DNA from: Hallella bergensis DSM 17361 | Lineage (GTDB): Bacteria > Bacteroidota > Bacteroidia > Bacteroidales > Bacteroidaceae | Reading direction: 5' to 3' | Length of the DNA: 34,816 nucleotides | Assembly (NCBI RefSeq): GCF_000160535.1 | Contig: NZ_GG704780.1 | Coordinates: forward strand, 669,120 to 703,935 | Notes under the pieces: generated by a model | What the model was told of the DNA's origin: nothing | Seen by the model: only the letters and a program-made list of their open reading frames with translations | Database searches by the model: none | Translations under genes and position numbers: made by a program | Part shown: positions 17,127-24,179 of the stretch, piece after piece | How the letters are laid out: the number at the start of each line of letters is the position of its first letter | Position numbering within the stretch: position 1 is the stretch's first letter

Positions 17127-19262
17127 ATGAAGATACCTGTACGAAATAACAAGTGGAGTGAAATGAACGGGAAATTATCCATCCCGTTGCTGCTGTGTCT
17201 CCTCCCTGTTGGGGTAGTGGCACAGTCGCATATAAACAGTGCAGACAGCGTGAGGAGTCTCGGCGAGGTGATAGTAACGGGATCACGTACGCCACGCCCT
17301 GTGAATTCGTCTCCCGTGACCACGCAGTTACTCAGTGGCAAGGTTATGAGAGATGCTGGCTTCGGAGATTTTCAATCGGCTTTGCAGCACCTCACGCCCG
17401 GACTCAATGTGCAGAAGGTGGCTTTCGGCAGCGAGATGAGTATGGACGGCATGGATGCACGCCATGTGGTGATGCTGCAAGATGGTGAGCGCATGACGGG
17501 CGATATGGCTGGTAATTTGGACTACGAAAGGTTCAATATTCACGGCATAGACCGCGTGGAAGTCGTCAAGGGAGCCAGCAGCACGCTTTATGGCAGCCGT
17601 GCATCCGGAGCAGTGATCAATGTCATCGGAAAGAAGACGCACAAGCCTCTTGACATAGATGTGGGCGTGCGCTGGGGGCAGATGAACGAACGCAACTACA
17701 GGAATCCCAAGAAGAAGGATTTTATCTATATGTTCGAGAAGAATGCCGACCGTCCCAACCTCTCGGCGTGGCTCTCAGCGGGTGCACACCAGGGCTGGTT
17801 CACGTCGCAGACCGATGTGTGGTATAGTTCCACAGATGCCTTCTATCTTTATCAGAAAGTGGGCGATCGCAAGGTGTACTCGCGCGAAGCTAATCCATGG
17901 CTGCACAAAGACACTGTGTTGCAAAGCACCTTCCCTCGCCCGCCGATGGGCATCGAGGGCAGGGAACATATAGTGGCTTCGCAGAAACTGTGGGTAGAAC
18001 CCATGGCAGAACTGTCGGTGCAGCTCTATGGGTCGTGCTTCTTCATGAATAGTTACGACCTGGTGCAGGACCTCGTGTTCACCCAAGCGCGCGACTGGAC
18101 TTACGGTCTGAAGGCATCGTATCGATGGAAGGACTATCTCACGGCGAAACTCATGCTTCACACCGACCGCTACGCCAGCTTCAAGCGACACGAGCAGCGA
18201 GACGAGCGCAAGCCGGTCTATAAGTCGCGAATCCTTCAGCCGAGACTCACGCTGCAAAGTCGCTATTTCGACGGTCACGAGCTGAACGCCGGCATCGAAC
18301 TGTTTGACGACGTGCTCACCTCTGACCGTTTCGTGAATCACAAGGTGACCACACGCACCCTGAGTGAGATGGAATGGTTTGTGCAGGACGACTGGTCGCC
18401 CACGCAGCAGTGGACGGTGTCGGCAGGACTGCGCACCAACTACTCACGCGTGTTCGGACTGATATGGCTGCCCAAGGTGGCAGTGAAATGGCAACCAGAT
18501 ACTCACTGGGCCTTGCGTGCGGTCTATTCCAAGGGCTCGCGCTCACCCAGCATCAAGGAACTGTTCTTCAACTGGGACCACCTCGGCATGTTCGTCATCA
18601 GGGGAAACGAAAATTTACAGCCCGAAAAAAACCATTACCTCTCCTTGGGCGTGGAGTATGCTTCGCCTAAGCTCTTCGTCAACGCAAACGGCTACGCCAA
18701 CCTCTACCGCGACAAAATAGAGGGCGTGTGGAAGATTTACGATATGCAGTACAACTTCCTCTACACCAACCTCGCACGGCAGACCGTGGCTGGCCTTGAC
18801 GTGCTGGCACGATGGAAACCGTGGACGTGGCTCACGCTCGATGCCAACTACTCCTATGTGTATATCACTGCGGAGAAGGGGCGGCGGTTCTCCACCACCT
18901 CACCCCATGCGGCGACAGCCAATGCGACGTATAAATATAGCCGCCGCGGCTACAACCTCGGCGTGACGCTCTCTGCCCAAATCATGGGTGAGAAACGCTA
19001 CGATGTGCAGGATCGTCTCTTCCTCCCTTCCGAGGGACGCGGGCGCGATGCCTATTTCCGCTGCACGCTACCGGCCTATGCGCTGTGCAACCTCAACGTA
19101 GCACAGACTTTCAGTGACAAGTACCGGCTTTCGGTGGGTGTAAACAACCTGCTGAACTACAAGCCCAAGACTTTAGGCTCAGGACTGACCACGTTTAGCG
19201 TACCGGCGGAGGCGGGTGCAAGGCTCTACGTGCAATTTGAAGTAAAAATCGACAAGAAGTAA
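17127..19262 (+). CDS. hmuR: HmuR-like TonB-dependent haem receptor
   Basis: This TonB-dependent outer membrane receptor is 711 residues from 17127, or 699 from the ATG at 17163, whose MNGKLSIPLLLCLLPVGVVA makes a cleaner signal peptide. A TonB-box-like LGEVIVTGSR is followed by a plug domain (VVMLQDGERMTGDM, then VEVVKGASSTLYGSRASGAV) and a 22-strand-type barrel. SPSIKEL stands where haem receptors have RAPSLKEL, and NENLQPEK where they have NPDLKPE. A His (NWDHLGMF) lies between these two motifs, as known in HmuR. It would pull haem across the outer membrane using TonB energy. The gene overlaps the HmuY-like gene by one base, as expected for a receptor and haemophore pair. Confidence 0.85.
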   Translation: MKIPVRNNKWSEMNGKLSIPLLLCLLPVGVVAQSHINSADSVRSLGEVIVTGSRTPRPVNSSPVTTQLLSGKVMRDAGFGDFQSALQHLTPGLNVQKVAFGSEMSMDGMDARHVVMLQDGERMTGDMAGNLDYERFNIHGIDRVEVVKGASSTLYGSRASGAVINVIGKKTHKPLDIDVGVRWGQMNERNYRNPKKKDFIYMFEKNADRPNLSAWLSAGAHQGWFTSQTDVWYSSTDAFYLYQKVGDRKVYSREANPWLHKDTVLQSTFPRPPMGIEGREHIVASQKLWVEPMAELSVQLYGSCFFMNSYDLVQDLVFTQARDWTYGLKASYRWKDYLTAKLMLHTDRYASFKRHEQRDERKPVYKSRILQPRLTLQSRYFDGHELNAGIELFDDVLTSDRFVNHKVTTRTLSEMEWFVQDDWSPTQQWTVSAGLRTNYSRVFGLIWLPKVAVKWQPDTHWALRAVYSKGSRSPSIKELFFNWDHLGMFVIRGNENLQPEKNHYLSLGVEYASPKLFVNANGYANLYRDKIEGVWKIYDMQYNFLYTNLARQTVAGLDVLARWKPWTWLTLDANYSYVYITAEKGRRFSTTSPHAATANATYKYSRRGYNLGVTLSAQIMGEKRYDVQDRLFLPSEGRGRDAYFRCTLPAYALCNLNVAQTFSDKYRLSVGVNNLLNYKPKTLGSGLTTFSVPAEAGARLYVQFEVKIDKK

Positions 19263-20008
19263 TGATGAAGAATAATCTTACAGATAAGACCATCGGCATA
19301 CTCATGGCAGCAGCCTCTGCAATATTACTCGGAAGCTGTGTGCATTACGATGCCGACGAGTTCGAAGGAAAGGTGATGCCTCGCGCCACAGGTGCCTATA
19401 CGGGAGTTACCGACGACTGGCTCTACTTCAACCTGCGAACGGGCAAGGCGTTCAATCTTTCCGCTCCCAATCAGGATATCACAGAAGGAGACCAGTTGAA
19501 ACGTCTGGACTGGGACATCGCCTTCTGCGGAGCGCATATCCGCACCAATGGCGGCACGTCGGGTCCGGGCAAGGGGGCGGCGGCAGACCTCGGTTTCGGC
19601 GACTACGACCACTGGCAGGACAGAGTGCAGATTCCCGACGATGTGAAGTGGGTGGAGGACGACACCACCTCCGTCTATGTCACCTACTCGCAGCGCGAGT
19701 GGTACAACTACGTGAACACTCACTACCTCAAGCCCGACGGCACACCCGACAACGACGGACACCCATGGTTTGACCCCAACCGCGGACCGGCACGACGGCT
19801 CACCAGTGGCAATCCGCTCTTGGAGCAGTGCATCAAAATAGAGGGACCTCCCATGACTTACACGCCGTCCTATCACGTCTACGTTATACGCTGTGCCGAC
19901 GGTGTGCGGTGCTTCAAACTACAGGTGGTGAGCTGGTTCAACCAGCAGTCGTCCATCGATGACGAGGGCGGCGGGCAGATGAGCTATTACATCGATGAAC
20001 TGAAATAA
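19262..20008 (+). CDS. hmuY: HmuY-like haem-binding lipoprotein
   Basis: The 248 residues begin with a lipoprotein signal (LLGSC, Cys26). The mature part shows HmuY-family features: DDWLYFNLRTGKAF, LDWDIAFCGAHIRTNGGTSG and PPMTYTPSYHVYVIRCADG, ending in SYYIDEL. HmuY proteins of Porphyromonas and Prevotella bind haem at the cell surface and hand it to HmuR. The haem ligands cannot be assigned here without an alignment, since His pairs and Met pairs are both used in the family. The start codon overlaps the receptor stop (TAATG). An extra stretch rich in Asp, Gly and Pro near residues 155-180 (PDGTPDNDGHPWFDPNRGP) may be an insertion relative to the Porphyromonas protein. Confidence 0.85.
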   Translation: MMKNNLTDKTIGILMAAASAILLGSCVHYDADEFEGKVMPRATGAYTGVTDDWLYFNLRTGKAFNLSAPNQDITEGDQLKRLDWDIAFCGAHIRTNGGTSGPGKGAAADLGFGDYDHWQDRVQIPDDVKWVEDDTTSVYVTYSQREWYNYVNTHYLKPDGTPDNDGHPWFDPNRGPARRLTSGNPLLEQCIKIEGPPMTYTPSYHVYVIRCADGVRCFKLQVVSWFNQQSSIDDEGGGQMSYYIDELK

Positions 20009-20027
20009 TAATAACAACATATCATCA

Positions 20028-20909
20028 ATGGAGACAAAACGTAAAATATATCCTTGGCGCACTATCGTATCGTTCTTACTGGTACTCTTTGCCATGCCGT
20101 TGGGACATGCGCTGATGATACTAATGGAGAAGTTTATGGACGAGGGCGCCATGCATGTAGCAGGGTTTGCGATGGGTTTCGTGGGGCTTGTCCTCGTTAT
20201 CGTCGGCGTGTTCGTGAAAGGCGACACCCGCCAGACGCTGTGGGGACTCTTCGGCGGACTGCTCTTCTGGACGGGATGGGTGGAATTTCTCTTCCTCTAC
20301 TATGCCCGCCGCTACGGCGTGCAGCCTGAAATGGAGAACGGCGTGGTGGTGACCAAGCCCGAATATCTCATCATGCCGGCCTCATTCGGACTGTGGATGA
20401 TGGTGATGACGATGTACATCTTCAGCACCAAGAACGGCTGCGACTTCATCACGTGGATACAGAAAATGGTGTTCCGCAGCCGCCGCAAGGTCATCGCTGC
20501 CCAGCCCATGACACGCCACACGAGCATCGTGACGTTCATGGAACTCAACATGATGCTGTGGGGACTGTACCTGCTGCTGATGTTCTGTTACGACAAACGC
20601 TTCGTCGGCGACCACCATCCCGTGACGTTTTTCGTGGGCCTGGGCTGCCTCGTGGCATCAGTGTTCATGTTCCTTAAACAACTGCGCATCGCCTCGTGGG
20701 GAGCAAACATACGTATGGCGATAGCCACGGTCATCGTATTCTGGACGCCCGTGGAAATTCTCGGTCGCATCAATTTCTTTAAGGAATTCTGGGTTGAGCC
20801 CGAGAAGTACAGGTTGCAGATGATTGCAATCCTCGCGGTCTTCATTGTTCTCGGCTTTTATCTTTGGATAAAGAGCAAACAGCACAGGAGAGCTAAGACG
20901 AATGATTGA
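20028..20909 (+). CDS. Polytopic membrane protein of the haem locus
   Basis: This 293-residue inner membrane protein has about eight hydrophobic segments by eye (near residues 12-30, 43-62, 70-92, 116-133, 163-184, 191-210, 222-240 and 260-280) and a basic C-terminal tail. I do not recognise a family. It follows the HmuY-like gene by 19 bp. The classical hmu operon has HmuS and the ABC importer HmuTUV at this place; no ATP-binding motif or chelatase feature is present here. A role in haem uptake or in energising transport is inferred from position only. Confidence 0.7.
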   Translation: METKRKIYPWRTIVSFLLVLFAMPLGHALMILMEKFMDEGAMHVAGFAMGFVGLVLVIVGVFVKGDTRQTLWGLFGGLLFWTGWVEFLFLYYARRYGVQPEMENGVVVTKPEYLIMPASFGLWMMVMTMYIFSTKNGCDFITWIQKMVFRSRRKVIAAQPMTRHTSIVTFMELNMMLWGLYLLLMFCYDKRFVGDHHPVTFFVGLGCLVASVFMFLKQLRIASWGANIRMAIATVIVFWTPVEILGRINFFKEFWVEPEKYRLQMIAILAVFIVLGFYLWIKSKQHRRAKTND

Positions 20910-20986
20910 ACTCCACGCATATAGCAAACCTAATCATAAACCCAAAAGACGGCTTGATAGCCGGTCTTGATAAAAAAACTTCAACG

Positions 20987-21376
20987 ATGAAAGAAAATTT
21001 CAAAATCTCTATTCTCTGGGTGTCGATAATTGCAGGTATGTCTGCACATTCATTAATGGATATGATACCCCTTTTCTGGAATGCAAACATAGCAATCTCC
21101 AATGACGGTGTGGCTCCTATGTCGATGCTTGTGTTGATGGCGGTCGTTTCTGTCACCTTGCCGATGACGGGACTGCTGCTTTCGCTCTATGCCTGTAAAA
21201 GTCGGTATAAGTTAGTGCATTTCTGCCTTGCCGCACTCATTGCACTGTTTTGCACAGCACATTGCACGGAGCTTATATTCACTTTCGAGTTTCCACAGCT
21301 CTTTATCCACCCCATGCTAGTTGTGCTGAGCATAACGCTTGCCTATGAGTCGTGGAAATGGTATAAGGAGGCGTAA
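20987..21376 (+). CDS. Small four-helix membrane protein
   Basis: This is 129 residues from ATG 20987. A TTG start at 20906 would overlap the previous gene and add a hydrophilic leader with no counterpart, so I rejected it. Four hydrophobic segments are visible (about 5-30, 45-70, 78-103 and 108-125). His and Asp residues sit inside or next to the first segment (SAHSLMD), and His, Cys and Glu in the third (AHCTEL). I do not recognise the family. It is the last intact gene of the haem block and is followed by a terminator. Confidence 0.65.
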   Translation: MKENFKISILWVSIIAGMSAHSLMDMIPLFWNANIAISNDGVAPMSMLVLMAVVSVTLPMTGLLLSLYACKSRYKLVHFCLAALIALFCTAHCTELIFTFEFPQLFIHPMLVVLSITLAYESWKWYKEA

Positions 21377-21394
21377 GCCTTTTATCATTATAAG

Positions 21395-21430
21395 AAACGC
21401 ACTTGTCTTAATGATATAATGCGTTTTTTT
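21395..21430 (+). terminator. Rho-independent terminator closing the haem operon
   Basis: AAACGCA (21395-21401) pairs with TGCGTTT (21420-21426), followed by more T residues. It lies 19 bp after the stop of the small membrane protein gene. An alternative stem (ATCATTA with TAATGAT) overlaps it. Confidence 0.65.
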
Positions 21431-21484
21431 ATCTCACGTAATGAATACTGTTCACTTTTCCAATAAATCTCGTTATTTTCAACA

Positions 21485-21927
21485 ATGAATAAAACGATAT
21501 TCACCTTTATCTTATCGTTCATTCCCTTTTTCGGGTGGGCACAGGAACAGACCGTTTCGCCTTTTCACAAGGACGACCACGAGGGAGGACTGTTTGCAGG
21601 CGGCGCCGTCACTTATTAGAACAACACCAAGACCAAAGCCACTACGCTACAGTTGTATCCCGAGGTAGGCTGGCGGTTCAACGAGACATGGGCTACGGGC
21701 ATCATGTTGGGTTATGCCTTCGGCTCGGAACGTGGCGAGAACGGACGAGAGAAAACCCATGCCCTGAAACTGTCACCTTTCGTACGCTACTACTATCTGC
21801 ATAAAGGACTGTTCAACCTGTATTTAGACGGCGGTTTCGGCTACAACTACATCACTCCCGTCGGTTCTGCCGGAACTTACAGGCATCATGGCTTTGAGGT
21901 AGGGGTGCGTCCGGGCGTATGCGTGGA
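21485..21927 (+). pseudogene. Broken outer membrane beta-barrel protein gene
   Basis: From ATG 21485 the frame gives a signal peptide (MNKTIFTFILSFIPFFGWAQ) and the start of a small beta-barrel porin-type protein, then an in-frame TAG at 21617-21619. The same frame continues with barrel-like sequence (ETWATGIMLGYAFGS, then LDGGFGYNYITPVG and GVRPGVCVDL) up to about 21927, where it runs abruptly into the truncated DUF3945 gene copy. So the gene has both a nonsense codon and a lost 3' end. In the family the residue after Tyr-44 in this context is often Trp, so TGG to TAG is a likely history; that comparison is from memory. Confidence 0.75.
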
Positions 21928-22234
21928 TCTGAAGCATGGTGTGGAGCGATGCCACACCTTGTTCTACGTTGTTAGCTACTACCTTGTAGAGTCCGAAACG
22001 GGACGGCTCGTTGAACTGACGTAGAAAATTGCTCATGAAGTTTTTTAGAAGTCCGTCCTTGTTGTTAAACTTCAAGAACGCTGCCTGATTGGCAGCGATT
22101 ACTTCGGTGGTTTTAAGGTTACCCTTGTCGTCAATACCGGATACTACGGAGAGTTTTCCCGTTTCTTTCTCGTTCTTTACCTCAGTGCGGTCTTCCAAGA
22201 CCAGCACATAGTTGTCATTGTCTTTTGGTTCCAT
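21928..22234 (-). pseudogene. Truncated second copy of the DUF4099/DUF3945 gene (first 102 codons)
   Basis: The minus-strand ATG at 22234 starts a protein whose first 102 residues match the N terminus of the full-length copy with 16 differences, about 84% identity. After LHTMLQ the match stops and the frame runs on, antisense to the broken outer membrane gene, to a stop at 21824 (136 residues in all). DNA at 21928-22018 matches 11283-11373 with a single mismatch. This is one side of a recombination junction. Its own promoter box remains, so a useless fusion peptide or antisense transcript is possible. Confidence 0.88.
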
Positions 22235-22710
22235 AATTATTTGTTATTTATTTGTTATTGAGTTACTATGTTGAACGACAAAGATATAAGCAATAATCAG
22301 ATTGTTTATAACATAAAGAATTCACGGGAAAAGAAGGGAAAATAAAGGTATTATTGAAAGGTGTTTTGTAAACCTTAATTTGATTACTTGCCAAAATATG
22401 ATGTCGATTTCTTCGCTATCTGAGAACATGAAGTTTTAATGAAAAAGGAGATGTTGAACTTCTGTTATTACACTCTATCACACCAAATGTTGGATGAGGC
22501 AGATTTAATATTAAACCATTGATACATACTATATAGAATAATATCACCAATATTAGGTATATACAGATAAGTTTTTTTTTGTAAAAACTCCGCAAGTCAT
22601 ACCGTCTTATTGGTATTTTTATGGTACTTGCAAAAAAAATAATGATATTAGTTTGCTTATTTGTTTTTTTTTGCTTTCTTTGTAAAAAGAACTAATACAG
22701 TTAAGAATAT
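22235..22710. promoter_or_regulatory. Gene-free AT-rich spacer with divergent promoters
   Basis: On the minus strand, TATCTTTG at 22279-22286 is the -7 box for the truncated DUF3945 copy, and the upstream region is recognisably similar to 11590-11650. On the plus strand, TTTG at 22652-22655, a 19 bp gap and TTTCTTTG at 22675-22682 form a near-match promoter for the methyltransferase gene. Nothing else is seen except a 27-codon open frame at 22439-22522, which I do not call a gene. Confidence 0.45.
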
Positions 22711-23481
22711 ATGCAATACCGACAATCTGATAGAAAGCTATATTTTCATGAACTTTCCACAACAAGCCAAAAATATTTTATTCCTTATATCGAAAAATAT
22801 AAGGAAATAACTCATGGAATAAATGTTTTGGAAATAGGTTGTGGTGACGGAGGAAATCTTTTGCCTTTTTCTAAAAAGGGATGCAACACTCTTGGGGTTG
22901 ATTTGGCAGAATGCAGAATTAGTGATGCTAAAAAGTTCTTTCATGAAGCCAATGCTACAGGAGAATTTTTTGCTTCAGATATATTTGATATTAAAGGGAA
23001 GGATGGGCTTTTTGATTTAATAATTTGTCACGATGTTTTAGAACATATAGAGAATAAGTCTTTTTTTATATCTTCCTTAAAAAGATTTCTTGCCCCACGA
23101 GGGGTTGTTTTTATCTCTTTTCCTGCGTGGCAAATGCCGTTTGGAGGACATCAACAAATTTGTAGAGGAAAGTTCCTTTCTCATCTTCCTTGGTTTCATT
23201 TGTTACCTAAAATTTTATACGAAAGCCTTCTCAAACTTGGGAGAGAAAAAGAAGATACAATTAAGGAATTACTTAGCATCAAAAAGACAAAATGTCCTAT
23301 TGAGCTTTTTGAGAAATTGATAGAAAAGAAATTTAGAGTTCTTGATAGAACTCTGTTTTTCATAAATCCGCATTATGAGGTGAAATTTAAGTTAAGGCCT
23401 CGCCTATTACATCCGACAATTGGGAAAATACCCTATATTCGTAATTTTTTCACAACGTCTTGCTTCTATTTATTATCATAA
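22711..23481 (+). CDS. Class I SAM-dependent methyltransferase
   Basis: The 256 residues show a class I methyltransferase fold. Motif I is VLEIGCGDGGNLLPF (about residues 34-48), with the acidic residue after strand 2 in LGVDLAE and the post-I region ICHDVLEHI (about 103-111). The C-terminal part is basic and aromatic, as in enzymes acting on sugars or lipids, but the substrate cannot be told. Base composition is strikingly AT-rich compared with the tra and haem genes, pointing to a different origin. It is followed after 77 bp by the S74-domain gene in the same direction; whether they share a transcript is unclear. Confidence 0.82.
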   Translation: MQYRQSDRKLYFHELSTTSQKYFIPYIEKYKEITHGINVLEIGCGDGGNLLPFSKKGCNTLGVDLAECRISDAKKFFHEANATGEFFASDIFDIKGKDGLFDLIICHDVLEHIENKSFFISSLKRFLAPRGVVFISFPAWQMPFGGHQQICRGKFLSHLPWFHLLPKILYESLLKLGREKEDTIKELLSIKKTKCPIELFEKLIEKKFRVLDRTLFFINPHYEVKFKLRPRLLHPTIGKIPYIRNFFTTSCFYLLS

Positions 23482-23558
23482 TAAATTATTAAACAAGGTA
23501 ATCTTACTTCCGAAAAGCGATTTCATAATCTCAAATTATTAATTAAAACCTGACAGCA

Positions 23559-24173
23559 ATGAAAAATTTAATGGTTAAGAAAGCTGTTTCTGCTTTAGTT
23601 TTTGCTCTTTTTTGTGTAACTGCAAATGCACAAATGAAATTGTACAGTAATGGTCAATTAACAATTGGCAATACTGCACCCTATGGTTTCTACAAACAAA
23701 CCATTGAAGGTCTTGGAATGTACTTCAAGTGTAAGACAAGCAATTTTTTCCAAATTGACGTCTCACCTGTTGGTACCCGTTTGGCTAGTCATGCCGACCA
23801 AGTTGTATTCTACAATACACAGACAAGTACTTTCAACAGTATTCAAGTTAAGGATGTTTATAATTACTCTGATGCAAGAGCGAAATCTAATATTCGTTCT
23901 TTACAAAATGGATTAAATTGCATTCTCAAATTGCGTCCCGTGTCATACTCTTTTTCAGATAAACCTACTAGAGAGGCTTCTTTACTAAGGAAAGGAGGAG
24001 ATGAAAGGGAAATAGGTCTACTCGCACAAGAGGTTGAAAAAGTTTTACCTAATGTAGTTTTAACTGATGCGGAAGGTAAGAAATTGATTAACTATACTGC
24101 ACTTATCCCTGTAATGATTGACGCTATCAAATCTTTACAAACGGAAATAGAACTTCTTAAAAATAAAAAATAG
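23559..24173 (+). CDS. Secreted S74 (endosialidase-chaperone) domain protein
   Basis: The 204 residues begin with a signal peptide (cleavage after TANA, residue 24). Residues about 25-100 are beta-rich with no known family. Residues about 101-200 form a peptidase S74 intramolecular chaperone domain: SDARAKSNI with the predicted self-cleaving Ser104, then LRPVSYSF, GLLAQEVEKVLP and a C-terminal helix ending in Lys residues. In phage tail fibres this domain trimerises the protein and cuts itself off. Here the domain sits on a secreted bacterial protein rather than in a phage cluster. The gene ends 6 bp before the subtilisin-like gene, so the two are almost surely co-transcribed. Confidence 0.85.
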   Translation: MKNLMVKKAVSALVFALFCVTANAQMKLYSNGQLTIGNTAPYGFYKQTIEGLGMYFKCKTSNFFQIDVSPVGTRLASHADQVVFYNTQTSTFNSIQVKDVYNYSDARAKSNIRSLQNGLNCILKLRPVSYSFSDKPTREASLLRKGGDEREIGLLAQEVEKVLPNVVLTDAEGKKLINYTALIPVMIDAIKSLQTEIELLKNKK

Positions 24174-24179
24174 AATCCT

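Noticed and set aside
20906..20986. TTG-started extension of the small membrane protein gene
   Set aside because: It would overlap the preceding gene and place a hydrophilic leader before the first membrane helix; the ATG at 20987 fits better.
22439..22522. 27-codon plus-strand frame (MKKEMLNFCYY...) in the AT-rich spacer
   Set aside because: It is too short, has no ribosome binding site, and an open frame this short is expected by chance.
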